Of a stretch of DNA of 64,000 nt, positions 42,832-51,050 are shown piece after piece. The stretch comes from Pyrinomonas sp040289685 (GTDB lineage: Bacteria > Acidobacteriota > Blastocatellia > Pyrinomonadales > Pyrinomonadaceae). Each line of letters begins with the position of its first letter. The stretch's first letter is position 1. The translations under genes were made by a program, and so were the position numbers. Below the pieces are notes generated by a model. The model ran no database searches. It was not told the DNA's origin and saw nothing but the letters and a program-made list of their open reading frames with translations. Location: assembly GCF_040289685.1 (NCBI RefSeq), contig NZ_PSLQ01000006.1, forward strand, positions 18,139-82,138. Reading direction: 5' to 3'.

Positions 42832-43457
42832 AAATGCGCGCGCAGCTTGTCGCGCAAAAGAGCGCGAGCGCGACTGATGCGCGATTTCACCGTCCCTTCG
42901 CTGACGCGCAAGATCGTTGCGATCTCTTCGTAACCGCGCTCTTCGAGATCGCGTAGGATGAGTGGGACGCGATACTTTTCGGGCAACGTCGCGATGGCGC
43001 GTGCTACGGCGCGCTGTCTTTCGGCGGCGATCAAGGTCGCGTCAGGCAGCGGACCAGAATCCGCCGGATCGATCTCGCTCTCTTCGTCCCCTTTGTGCGA
43101 TCGAAAGATGGCCGTCAGCGAGACCAGCTTGCGCCGCTTGCGGCGGCGCAGCTCGCTGATCGCGAGGTTGGTTGCGATGCGGTAGATGTAGGTTGAAAAG
43201 GCGTAGTCCGTGTGGTAACGAGCCAACGCTCCATAGACGCGCAAGAAGGTCTCCTGCGCGATGTCCACCGCCAGATCGTAATCATTGGTCAGCCGATAGA
43301 CGTAGTTGGTGATCGGATGACGGTAGCGCCGGACCAGCTCAGCGAACGCTGCTTCATCGCCCGCGCGCGTCGCTTCGAGCAGCCGATGGTCCGTCACCGC
43401 ATCGAACGATTGCGAGACGGCAACGAATAGATCCTCGATGGAAGAGAGGGCACCCAT
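42828..43457 (-). CDS. ECF (RpoE-like) RNA polymerase sigma factor
   Basis: A 209-residue sigma-70 family ECF factor. Region 2 is clear (FAELVRRYRHPITNYVYRL, DIAQETFLRVYGAL, STYIYRIATNLAISELRRRK) and region 4 too (RAIATLPEKYRVPLILRDLE, YEEIATILRVSEGTVKSRIS). The linker is typical. The ATG at 43457 is preceded by a consensus -10, TATAAT, some 55 bases upstream. The two following genes encode an anti-sigma factor and an inactive-protease PDZ protein with overlapping stop/start codons, a standard signal-transduction operon that probably autoregulates and controls envelope stress genes. Confidence 0.95.
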   Translation of the reverse strand: MGALSSIEDLFVAVSQSFDAVTDHRLLEATRAGDEAAFAELVRRYRHPITNYVYRLTNDYDLAVDIAQETFLRVYGALARYHTDYAFSTYIYRIATNLAISELRRRKRRKLVSLTAIFRSHKGDEESEIDPADSGPLPDATLIAAERQRAVARAIATLPEKYRVPLILRDLEERGYEEIATILRVSEGTVKSRISRARALLRDKLRAHL

Positions 43458-43512
43458 AGAACGGCTCGACCTTGGCTCATCGGCGATCGTCGTGGGCGAG
43501 ACCGCGTCGGCG

Positions 43513-43518
43513 ATTATA
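43513..43518 (-). promoter_or_regulatory. -10 box upstream of ECF sigma operon
   Basis: A perfect TATAAT on the minus strand at 43518-43513; transcription would start near 43506, about 50 bases before the sigma ATG. The -35 region is poor. Confidence 0.5.
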
Positions 43519-43711
43519 CACCACCAACGTCTCTACACGCACGAACTCTTCATGTCGTTCCAAAGAGCTCGCGGCGAATTCGACCCTTGAGGCGCACTGC
43601 AAAAAGGTTCGCGAAAGCTTCCCGCTCAGCTTTTGGTTTTCTGCCGTTCGTTGCAAGTCACTTGCAGCCGTCGTTCACCGCGGTTTTGTGCTTACGGAGG
43701 TCATCATCGCC

Positions 43712-43807
43712 GCGATGCGCACGATGTCAGCAAGACATGCGGACGATGTCGCAAGGTCTCTTATCGGGCGGTCATTGTTCAATCGCGATGCGCACGACGT
43801 CAGCAAG
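43712..43807. repeat. Duplicated 3' end of the secreted repeat-linker gene
   Basis: A 23-base block at 43785-43807, inside the last codons of the minus-strand gene ending at 43772, is repeated at 43712-43734 with one mismatch; a third, more diverged copy lies at 43735-43755. The spacing of the two good copies is 73 bases. The intergenic stretch 43458-43771 holds otherwise only the sigma-operon promoter. Confidence 0.65.
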
Positions 43808-44818
43808 CGACAGACGTTCGATGCGTCCATCGTCGCCGACGATGACGACTTGATTCCGGTCCACCGTGAAGCGTCGGACAGCGCGCATTTCGCGTTCGAT
43901 GCGCGTGCCGTCGCGTAATTCGAGCACGAGACGTCCGCTTGCCAAAGGCGGCGGCGCTGGCGCTGGGCGCACACGCGGCGTCCGGCGCGAAGCTCTGCGA
44001 CGTGGCGCGGGACGAGGCTCGGTCTCGCGTGTGACCTCCTCTGCTCGCGTCGCGGAAGGGGCTTCAACGTTGCGTGCGGCGGCTCGAGGCGTCTTGTCGT
44101 CGCTCGTCGCAACGGTTGCTTCGCGTTTCGCTTCTTCTGCCGCCTCTTTCGTGACGGTCTTCGCCTCCTCTTCGGTCGTTCTCTCGGCGCTGCGCTCTGC
44201 GGGCGCGCCTGCAATGCGTCCGCCCGTTGCCGTGCGCAACTCCCCAACTGGTGGAGGAGCGACCAGCAGCGGCGATTCGACCATCTCTGGCGCATTTAGT
44301 TCGGGCGCGAACGCTCCGCTGAAGCGTATGCGGTAAGTGCCAGCCACATCGCCCGTGGCGCGCGCCTCGACGCGCAGAATCAACCTCTCTTCGCGTCGCA
44401 GGAAAACCGTCTTCGAGATGCGCGTCGCTTCGCTGGCGACGTAAAGCGGAATTTTGACGAGCGGGCGAAGCCCATCGGCGATGTAAAGATCCACATCGCC
44501 CTCAAGCCCACTGGACTCGACCGTGACCTCCAGTTCGCCGGGCGTGCCACGCAAGAGATAGAAATGTCGCGTCAAACGCGCATCGCCTGGCTCGCGTGGC
44601 GCGATGCTGCTGTTGATTTCGTTGTTCCGGATCGGAGTTGGAGTGGCGGCATCGCCTGATTGAGCCCACACGGCGGGCGCAAAGCCTAATTGGAGCGCCG
44701 CGAAGAGCGGCAGAGACAGAAGCACGCGCCGTATCTTCAGCGAGATGCCGATTCGATATGTCGAAAGTGAAAGCATTGCGAACTCGCTCGCGCGCGAGGG
44801 AGCCAAAATCCCTTTCAT
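43772..44818 (-). CDS. Secreted protein with beta domain, charged linker and C-terminal strand domain
   Basis: A 348-residue exported protein I cannot name. A signal peptide ends near AVWAQSGD. Residues about 60-150 form a beta-sandwich like bacterial pre-peptidase C-terminal domains (RHFYLLRGTPGELEVTVESS, GDVDLYIADGLRPLVKIPL, YRIRFSGAFAPEL). Then 120 residues of low-complexity Glu/Ala/Thr/Arg linker, and a small C-terminal domain (GRLVLELRDGTRIEREMRAV, NQVVIVGDDGRIERLSLADV). The ATG at 44818 overlaps the stop of a tiny upstream frame (TGATG); ATG 44776 is an alternative that would leave a cleaner signal peptide. It lies 314 bases upstream of the sigma gene, same strand, but is probably a separate unit. 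Confidence 0.72.
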   Translation of the reverse strand: MKGILAPSRASEFAMLSLSTYRIGISLKIRRVLLSLPLFAALQLGFAPAVWAQSGDAATPTPIRNNEINSSIAPREPGDARLTRHFYLLRGTPGELEVTVESSGLEGDVDLYIADGLRPLVKIPLYVASEATRISKTVFLRREERLILRVEARATGDVAGTYRIRFSGAFAPELNAPEMVESPLLVAPPPVGELRTATGGRIAGAPAERSAERTTEEEAKTVTKEAAEEAKREATVATSDDKTPRAAARNVEAPSATRAEEVTRETEPRPAPRRRASRRTPRVRPAPAPPPLASGRLVLELRDGTRIEREMRAVRRFTVDRNQVVIVGDDGRIERLSLADVVRIAIEQ

Positions 44819-44889
44819 CAATTTAGGACGGCGCGGATGCCCCACCCACGAGGGCCGGGCAGGAACGCCGACGCGCCCCCCTTCACCAT
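44818..44889 (-). CDS. Possible 23-codon upstream frame
   Basis: A minus-strand frame starting ATG at 44889 and ending TGA at 44820-44818, sharing one base with the ATG of the next gene (TGATG). A TAGATT -10-like box at 44907-44902 lies 12 bases before it, so it would be almost leaderless. The peptide is Gly- and Pro-rich (MVKGGASAFLPGPRG...). It may be a leader peptide or chance. Confidence 0.3.
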   Translation of the reverse strand: MVKGGASAFLPGPRGWGIRAVLN

Positions 44890-44919
44890 ACGGTCGGAAT
44901 TAATCTACACCATAAACAC

Positions 44920-45012
44920 ATGAATCTCACCTTGATGGCGAAGTTGCAACCGACGCCTGAACAAGCTGCTGCGCTGTTGGCGACGATGGAGCGGTTTAAT
45001 GTTGCATGTAAC
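44920..45012 (+). pseudogene. TnpB N-terminal fragment (IS200/IS605 family)
   Basis: The plus strand encodes about 31 residues, MNLTLMAKLQPTPEQAAALL followed by ATMERFNVACN, the typical N-terminal helix-turn-helix start of TnpB (xLxPTPEQxxxLxxTLExxNxACN). After that the match stops and the sequence becomes the tail region of rodA, read from the other strand. No TnpA, no catalytic RuvC part and no zinc ribbon remain. I read it as the scar of an IS200/IS605-type element inserted or excised just downstream of rodA. Confidence 0.7.
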
Positions 45013-45047
45013 CGAGCGCCGATTTTGTTCGGCACACCGCCGACGGT

Positions 45048-46169
45048 TCAGTTGACGAACCTTCGCATGCGGACGCTGATGGCAAAGCCGATACCCATGA
45101 AGGTGGCCAGCACCGATGAGACGCCTGCGCTCATCAACGGCAGCGGGACACCGATCACTGGCAGCAGGCCGAGCACCATCCCGACATTGATGAAAATCTG
45201 AAAGACTATTCCGCTGGCAAGCGCGGCGATGACGAGCATTCCCGCGCGATCGGGCGCGCGTCGGGCGTTGAAGAACAGTCGCGATAAGAAGAGAGCATAA
45301 GCGATGAGCAACGCCATGGAGCCGACAAAGCCGGTCGTCTCCGCCGTCACGGCGAAGATGAAGTCCGTATGCGGTTCGGGCAGGAACTTCAAACGGCTCT
45401 GCGAGTATTCCGTCTCGCCCAGTGTGCCGAAGAGCCGTCCGCGCCCGACCGTGAGGATAGATTGCCACGTGTGGTAGCCGTAACCGCGCCGGTCAGCGCT
45501 TTCGGGGTCGAGGATGACCTTGATGCGCTCTTGCTGGTAGTTTTTGATGAAACCGGTTTTGACGCCGACGGTGTAAGCGGTCGGCACGCTTGCCAGTCCG
45601 AGCACCAACGCCGCAATCACCAACCACATCCGAATCGAGGAGAGGAAAAGGACGACGGCGAGCAACGGAAAATAGGTAAGGGCTGAGCCAGCATCCGGCT
45701 CGAGCAAGATCAAAGCGACCGGCAGCGCGAGAATGGCGATGCCGACCATGATCTCTTTCCAGCGCAGTGCGCCTCGTTGATGCTTGCTGAAGTAGTGCGC
45801 GAGCATCAGGATGGTCGGGATTTTAGCGAACTCCGAGGGTTGAAACTGCCCTATGCCGGGCACGCCGATCCAGCAACGCTGCCCATTGATCTTCAAGCCG
45901 ATGCCCGGAATAAGGACGATGATCAGCAGGAGAATGCCGATGGCGTAAAAGACCGGCGCGTATTGGACCACCTTGCGGTAATCTGTGAAAGCGACGACGA
46001 ACATGGTCGCCAGCGAGATGCCGAGACCGATCAGTTGCTTTTGCCAGAAGTTGGCCGTCGGTTGCGCGTTGTAGATCTGCCACGTGCCGAACAGCACGAT
46101 CAGCGTCGCCAACGAGGCGAGAAACCAATCGAAATCGCGCAAACGCCTCTTTTCGAAGATGGTCGCCAT
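45048..46169 (-). CDS. rodA: Rod-shape SEDS glycosyltransferase RodA
   Basis: Polytopic membrane peptidoglycan polymerase of the SEDS family (373 residues, about ten transmembrane segments). Family marks: FTDYRKVVQYAPVFYAIGIL, GQRCWIGVPGIGQFQPSEFA, VALILLEPDAGSALTYFPLL, and GETEYSQSRLKFLPEPHTD with the catalytic-loop Asp, ending GVPLPLMSAGVSSVLATFMG. Works with PBP2 in lateral wall growth under MreB. The ATG at 46169 directly follows a GTG (46172) that could also serve. It is the last gene of the mreB-mreC-mreD-mrdA-rodA row, 49 bases after mrdA, and a TnpB remnant lies just beyond its stop. Confidence 0.94.
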   Translation of the reverse strand: MATIFEKRRLRDFDWFLASLATLIVLFGTWQIYNAQPTANFWQKQLIGLGISLATMFVVAFTDYRKVVQYAPVFYAIGILLLIIVLIPGIGLKINGQRCWIGVPGIGQFQPSEFAKIPTILMLAHYFSKHQRGALRWKEIMVGIAILALPVALILLEPDAGSALTYFPLLAVVLFLSSIRMWLVIAALVLGLASVPTAYTVGVKTGFIKNYQQERIKVILDPESADRRGYGYHTWQSILTVGRGRLFGTLGETEYSQSRLKFLPEPHTDFIFAVTAETTGFVGSMALLIAYALFLSRLFFNARRAPDRAGMLVIAALASGIVFQIFINVGMVLGLLPVIGVPLPLMSAGVSSVLATFMGIGFAISVRMRRFVN

Positions 46170-46218
46170 CACTCGTTCCGTTGCGAAGGATCCGGCATGG
46201 TTCGCCGCCTTTCGATCT

Positions 46219-48099
46219 TTACCTCTTCAACGCCACTTGTTGCGGCGGCGGTTCGCCTCGCGTTTTTTCGTAATAGACATCGTAAACAGCGCGCACAGCG
46301 GGCGCGGCATAGCTCGCCCCGAAACCGACGTTTTCGATCAGCGCGAGCACGGCGACCTCCGGCTTGTAAGCTGGAGCGTAAGAGACGAACCACGAGTGGT
46401 CTTTGTTCTTGCCCACGTCTTTGCCTAGGCTGACGACTTGTGCCGTGCCGGTCTTGCCCGCGATGTCAAAGCCGGCCATGCGTATGCGCGCCGCCGTGCC
46501 CGCATCGTTGACCACAGCCCACATGCCGTCAACGACCAACTTATGGTGTTCCGGGCGAATGGGCACGATCTTCGGCTCCGGATGGTCAAAAGTCTTAGCG
46601 GGGCGCGCCGGAAACGGCCCCATCTCGCGCACCGGCTTGAACTCTTTGAGCAGATGCGGTGTGTAGAGTTTGCCGCCGACACCGATTGCGGCGATCGCGC
46701 GCAGCAACGCTAGCGGCGTAACGAACTCGTAAACCTGGCCGAACGAAGCGTAGACCGTATCGATCTCTTTCCACTGTGGGTCGCGCGGGTTGAAACGCGC
46801 CTTGAATTCCGGCGACGGCGTCCAGCTCCGGAGTTCGTGCGGCAGATCGACGCCCGTGCGTTTGTTGATCTCGAACTCGTCGACCATGCGCATGATCCCC
46901 TCGATGCCCATCTTCAAGCCGAGGCGGTAGAAATAGCCGTCGCACGATTTCATGATCGCCGTGCGCAGGTCTGGCGTCCCATGGTTGCCCATGCAGCGCG
47001 TGAACTTGTTGCCGATCTGGATGCCGCCGCCGCAGAGCAAGCGCGAATGTTCGACCGTGATCGCGCCCTGTTCGAGACCAGCGACGGCCATCGGAATCTT
47101 CCACGTTGAACCGGGCGGATAGCGTCCGCGGATGGCACGATTATAGAGCGGATGCTGCGGATCGCGCAGCAGGGCAGCGTATTCGGCGCGCCCCTCGCGC
47201 GTCGTGATGCGTTGCGAGAAGAGGTTCGGATCGAAAGTTGGGTATGAAGCCATCGCGAGGATCTCGCCGCTGTTCGGATCCATGGCGATGATCACGCCGC
47301 GTTTGCTCGGCATCTGCGCCAGTTGTTCTTCGGCCTTACGTTGCAGGTCGAGATCAATGGTGAGCACCATGTCTTGACCGGGCTGCGGCGGAACCTCTTC
47401 GAGCACGGCTCGTATGTGGCCGCGACTATCGACGACGACGCGACGGTAGCCATCGCGCCCGCGCAAGTACTCGTCGTAAATGGCCTCGACGCCCTCTTGG
47501 CCGATGATGTCGCCCGGTTTATAGCCTTTCTCCTTGTACTTAGGATCTTCGAGCTGCTTCGGGCTGATTTCGCCGACGTACCCGACGACGTGCGCAAGCA
47601 GCCCGTTGGGTGGATACTGACGCTGCGGTTGCTGCTCGACGCGCAGCTCGGGGAACTCCAGCTTGTGGGCTTCGACCCAAGCGATGTCGGCGGGCGTGGC
47701 GTTCTCCTTGATGCGCACGGACTCGAAAGCGGGCATGGTGCGCATTTGTTCGAATCGTTCGCGCAGGATGTCGGCGTCGATCTTCAGTCCGCGCGAGAGC
47801 GGTTCGATGAGCGCCGACAGATCCTTGCCCTGCACGTCCTCGCGCGAGAGGATGACGTTGTAGATTGGGCGCGAATCAACGATGACGCGCCCGTAACGAT
47901 CCATGATGACGCCGCGCGGGGCCGGGATCGGCAACAGCCTGATGCGCTGGTTTTCGGCCCGTTCGGCGTAGTAGCTGCCGCGCACGATTTGAAGGAAGTA
48001 GAGCCGTCCACCGAGCACGGCCAGCAGTACGAGGGCGATGATTTGCACCGCCGCCAGACGGGCGCGCAAATTTTGCGAGTCGTCCTCGAAGAACTTCAT
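46219..48099 (-). CDS. mrdA: Penicillin-binding protein 2
   Basis: Transpeptidase of rod elongation, 626 residues: N-terminal membrane anchor (about 16-37), pedestal domain (RIRLLPIPAPRGVIMDRYGR, IGQEGVEAIYDEYLRGRDGY), and transpeptidase domain with nucleophile Ser in PPGSTWKI near residue 328, an SxN-type motif region (MKSCDGYFY) and KTGTAQVVS near residue 550. It crosslinks glycan strands polymerised by RodA. GGGAGG precedes the ATG by six bases. It sits between mreD and rodA, the usual order. No domain is missing. Confidence 0.95.
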   Translation of the reverse strand: MKFFEDDSQNLRARLAAVQIIALVLLAVLGGRLYFLQIVRGSYYAERAENQRIRLLPIPAPRGVIMDRYGRVIVDSRPIYNVILSREDVQGKDLSALIEPLSRGLKIDADILRERFEQMRTMPAFESVRIKENATPADIAWVEAHKLEFPELRVEQQPQRQYPPNGLLAHVVGYVGEISPKQLEDPKYKEKGYKPGDIIGQEGVEAIYDEYLRGRDGYRRVVVDSRGHIRAVLEEVPPQPGQDMVLTIDLDLQRKAEEQLAQMPSKRGVIIAMDPNSGEILAMASYPTFDPNLFSQRITTREGRAEYAALLRDPQHPLYNRAIRGRYPPGSTWKIPMAVAGLEQGAITVEHSRLLCGGGIQIGNKFTRCMGNHGTPDLRTAIMKSCDGYFYRLGLKMGIEGIMRMVDEFEINKRTGVDLPHELRSWTPSPEFKARFNPRDPQWKEIDTVYASFGQVYEFVTPLALLRAIAAIGVGGKLYTPHLLKEFKPVREMGPFPARPAKTFDHPEPKIVPIRPEHHKLVVDGMWAVVNDAGTAARIRMAGFDIAGKTGTAQVVSLGKDVGKNKDHSWFVSYAPAYKPEVAVLALIENVGFGASYAAPAVRAVYDVYYEKTRGEPPPQQVALKR

Positions 48100-48150
48100 C
48101 GACCGCCTCCCATTCGGCTCGAAGCGGGAACTATTCCGCTCGTTTGAGCA

Positions 48151-48687
48151 TCAGCGCAAGCGACGCCCCGGCGCGCGCCGCGCCACGCGACGACGAAAGG
48201 CGAACTGGCGTCGCCGCTGCGCCTTCTCACCGAAATTATAATCGTAAAGCAAGATCAGCAACGTCCCGCCCACCGTGGTCGCGATCAATTTGAAGGCCAA
48301 AGTCTCGACGAACGGATAGGGCAGCGTCTGGTTGAAGAGTTCATGAAGCAACACATAAACGATAGCATCAAGCGCCGTCGCACCAGCTAAGACGAGAATT
48401 CTGACCACAGGGTTGTCGAGCACGACCCGCGTGCCGAGCACGGCAATGACGTAGGCGACCACCGTTTTGCTGAATCCGCCCGCGCCGAGAAGCCCGCGGC
48501 TGAGCGCATCGGCAGCAAGCCCCGCTGCCCAGCCAATCAACACCGCTTGCACCGGATCGCGTCGCAAAGCGAAATAGACGACGGCGATGAGCGGCAGGTC
48601 CAAGTAAACGGATGACGGCCACACGACGCGCAAAGCGGCTTGCACGACCACGGCGAGCGCGATGACGATGGCAGCCCTCCACTTCAT
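48151..48687 (-). CDS. mreD: Rod-shape membrane protein MreD
   Basis: A 178-residue inner-membrane protein with five or six hydrophobic segments (WRAAIVIALAVVVQAALRVV, IAVVYFALRRDPVQAVLIGW, ILVLAGATALDAIVYVLLHE). Sequence similarity within MreD is low, so the call rests on size, topology and position between mreC and mrdA. The C-terminus is short and basic (RRRVARRAPGRRLR). It bridges MreC and the RodA/PBP2 pair. Confidence 0.88.
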   Translation of the reverse strand: MKWRAAIVIALAVVVQAALRVVWPSSVYLDLPLIAVVYFALRRDPVQAVLIGWAAGLAADALSRGLLGAGGFSKTVVAYVIAVLGTRVVLDNPVVRILVLAGATALDAIVYVLLHELFNQTLPYPFVETLAFKLIATTVGGTLLILLYDYNFGEKAQRRRQFAFRRRVARRAPGRRLR

Positions 48688-48857
48688 GACCTTACAATGG
48701 CGACGCGCGTCCGGCGGCTTGCGTTAAGTACGCGCGTTGCGGTCTCCACATGCGACCCGCTTCTGCCGCGCGGCGCAGGCCAAAGACGTCTATCTTCTGC
48801 CACGCCGAACCGGACGCATCAAGCGCGTTCGTATGCGCGGCGCGTGTGCAAGGACGT

Positions 48858-49745
48858 TTACCTTCTCCTTTCCACGTTGGGCAGTGCGCGATCCATCTCA
48901 GGCTTGTCCGGACGGTAGAGGAGCACGGCTACCTCTTCCAACGAATCGAGCCGCGCGCTCGGTCGGATCACGATCTCGTGCGTGGTGGTCGCCGCCCCCG
49001 GTTTGACTTCGATCACCGTGCCGATGCTCCAGCCAGGCGGATAAATGCTGTCTTGTCCGGTGGTGATCACGCGATCGCCGACGTTGACCGTCTCCAATCC
49101 CGAGACGTAAAGCATCTTGAGCAAACCATTGTGCTCATCGGATCCGCGCACCACGCCGATGGCCCCCGACGAACTGAGCTGACCGACCACGGCGCCGACG
49201 CCGCTACGCTCGTCCGTGATGAGCATCACTTGCGCCGTCCACGGGCTGGTGGCGACGACGCGCCCAACGATGCCTTCGCTTGTGACCACGGGCATCTGGA
49301 GTTCGACGCCGGACGAGCGTCCGCGATTGATGATCACGGTGTCGAACCAAGCCGACGGATCGCGCGCGATGACGCGCGCCGGGACGATCTTGTATTGCTT
49401 CTGCTCCTTGAGTTCAAGCAAGCCTTTGAGGCGTTCGTTCTCATCGCGCGCCGTGCGAAGTTCGTGCAATTCAGCCTCGGCGGCGGCGACGCGCGCGCGC
49501 AGCTCTTGGTTTTCACGTGCGGCACGGCGAAGCTCGGCGAGGTAGCCGATGGCATCGGAGCCGGTGCCGAACAAGGCGGACAGCAGGCGTTCCACAGGCG
49601 CGGCAGCCGCTTGCAGCCAAACGCGCACCACGCGCTGTTTAGTCACAGGATCGCGCGCATCGAACGTCATCAAGGCGAAATTGACCAAGAGCGAGGCGAT
49701 GAGCCAGAGCGGAGCGCGCTGCCTGATCTCTCTTTCTGAAAGCAT
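48858..49745 (-). CDS. mreC: Rod-shape protein MreC
   Basis: Bitopic protein of 295 residues: N-terminal transmembrane helix (about residues 11-27), a coiled coil (about 65-105, LRRAARENQELRARVAAAEA), and the periplasmic double beta-barrel domain (VIARDPSAWFDTVIINRGR, VVTSEGIVGRVVATSPWTAQ, MLITDERSGVGAVVGQL, DRVITTGQDSIYPPGWSIGT). It activates PBP2/RodA and links them to MreB. It lies between mreB and mreD in the standard order; the mreC-mreD gap is 170 bases, longer than usual and without a gene. Confidence 0.94.
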   Translation of the reverse strand: MLSEREIRQRAPLWLIASLLVNFALMTFDARDPVTKQRVVRVWLQAAAAPVERLLSALFGTGSDAIGYLAELRRAARENQELRARVAAAEAELHELRTARDENERLKGLLELKEQKQYKIVPARVIARDPSAWFDTVIINRGRSSGVELQMPVVTSEGIVGRVVATSPWTAQVMLITDERSGVGAVVGQLSSSGAIGVVRGSDEHNGLLKMLYVSGLETVNVGDRVITTGQDSIYPPGWSIGTVIEVKPGAATTTHEIVIRPSARLDSLEEVAVLLYRPDKPEMDRALPNVERRR

Positions 49746-49868
49746 GACTCGCGAAAAGGACGCGGGGCAAAGGACGCCTGCTGGTTCGAACGAGCCTCGA
49801 GCGAAACAGGTTCGTTCAAACGAGGTGCACCAGACTGGAGCGGAGTCGCTGCTCGTACTCTTGACCGA

Positions 49869-50915
49869 TCAAACGCCCGTGGTGATCGTGTTGTCCCACT
49901 TGACGCGTTTGAGCAGGTTGAAGTCCGAGAGCATTTTGCCCGCGCCGAGCACGACCGACGAGAGCGGATCTTCGGCGATCGACACGGGCAGTCCCGTTTC
50001 GATCGACAGCCGTTTGTCGAGGTTTTTGAGCAACGCGCCGCCGCCCGTCAGGACGATGCCTCGCTCGACGATATCAGCCGACAGCTCGGGCGGCGTCCGT
50101 TCGAGCGCCACGCGCACGGCGTTGATGATGGTCGAGACCGAATCGGCCAACGCTTCGCGCACCTCTTCGTCAGTGATCGTGATCGTTTTCGGGATGCCTT
50201 CGATCAGATTCCGCCCGCGCACTTCCATCGAGAGCGGTTCATCGAGCGGGTAGGCCGAACCGAGTTCGATCTTGATCAATTCAGCCGTGCGTTCGCCGAT
50301 CAGGAGGTTGTACTTGCGCTTGATGTACTGCGTGATCGCTTCGTCCATTTCGTTGCCGGCAACGCGTACGGCGCGCGAATAGACCACTCCACCCAGACTG
50401 ATGACGGCGATGTCAGTCGTGCCGCCGCCGATATCAACGATCATGTTGCCGTGCGGTTCGGTGACGGGCAGCCCCGCGCCGATGGCCGCGGCCATCGCCT
50501 CTTCCACTAGATAGACTTCCGAGGCGCGCGCGCGATAAGCCGAATCTTCCACGGCGCGCCGTTCGACTTGCGTGATCTCGGACGGGATGCCGATGACGAC
50601 GCGCGGACTGACCCACGTCTTGCCGTTGTGAGCCTTGCGAATGAAGTGCTGGAGCATCTTTTCGGTCATCTCGAAGTTGGCGATCACGCCGTCCTTCATT
50701 GGACGGATCGCCACGATGTTGCCCGGCGTGCGCCCCAACATCTCCTTAGCCTCTTTGCCGACAGCCTCAACTTCACCGGTCACTTTGTTGATGGCGACGA
50801 TGGACGGTTCGGAGACGACGATGCCGCGCCCCTTGGCGTATACAAGCGTGTTCGCCGTGCCGAGATCAATAGCGAGATCGCTGGAGAAAAGACTGAAGAT
50901 AGACTTGAATGCCAT
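49869..50915 (-). CDS. mreB: Actin-like cell-shape protein MreB
   Basis: Cytoskeletal ATPase, 348 residues. Phosphate 1 loop DLAIDLGTANTLVYAKGRGI, phosphate 2 loop MIVDIGGGTTDIAVISLGG, adenosine motif IVLTGGGALLKNLDKRL, all intact. The N-terminal amphipathic stretch (MAFKSIFSLFSSDL) for membrane contact is present. First gene of the shape cluster; GGAAAGAG lies upstream of the ATG. It directs the MreC-MreD-PBP2-RodA machinery. Confidence 0.97.
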   Translation of the reverse strand: MAFKSIFSLFSSDLAIDLGTANTLVYAKGRGIVVSEPSIVAINKVTGEVEAVGKEAKEMLGRTPGNIVAIRPMKDGVIANFEMTEKMLQHFIRKAHNGKTWVSPRVVIGIPSEITQVERRAVEDSAYRARASEVYLVEEAMAAAIGAGLPVTEPHGNMIVDIGGGTTDIAVISLGGVVYSRAVRVAGNEMDEAITQYIKRKYNLLIGERTAELIKIELGSAYPLDEPLSMEVRGRNLIEGIPKTITITDEEVREALADSVSTIINAVRVALERTPPELSADIVERGIVLTGGGALLKNLDKRLSIETGLPVSIAEDPLSSVVLGAGKMLSDFNLLKRVKWDNTITTGV

Positions 50916-51050
50916 TTACGCTCTTTCCATGCCCTACGATAAAGTTTAGATGCCTTTCGAACCCGAACCGTCACCGTGCCGCGCTGGCGAACGACTTCGG
51001 GTGCGAGTGGTGAACGGGCAAAGATACACGAAGCAGCCCCGCAACGCTAA

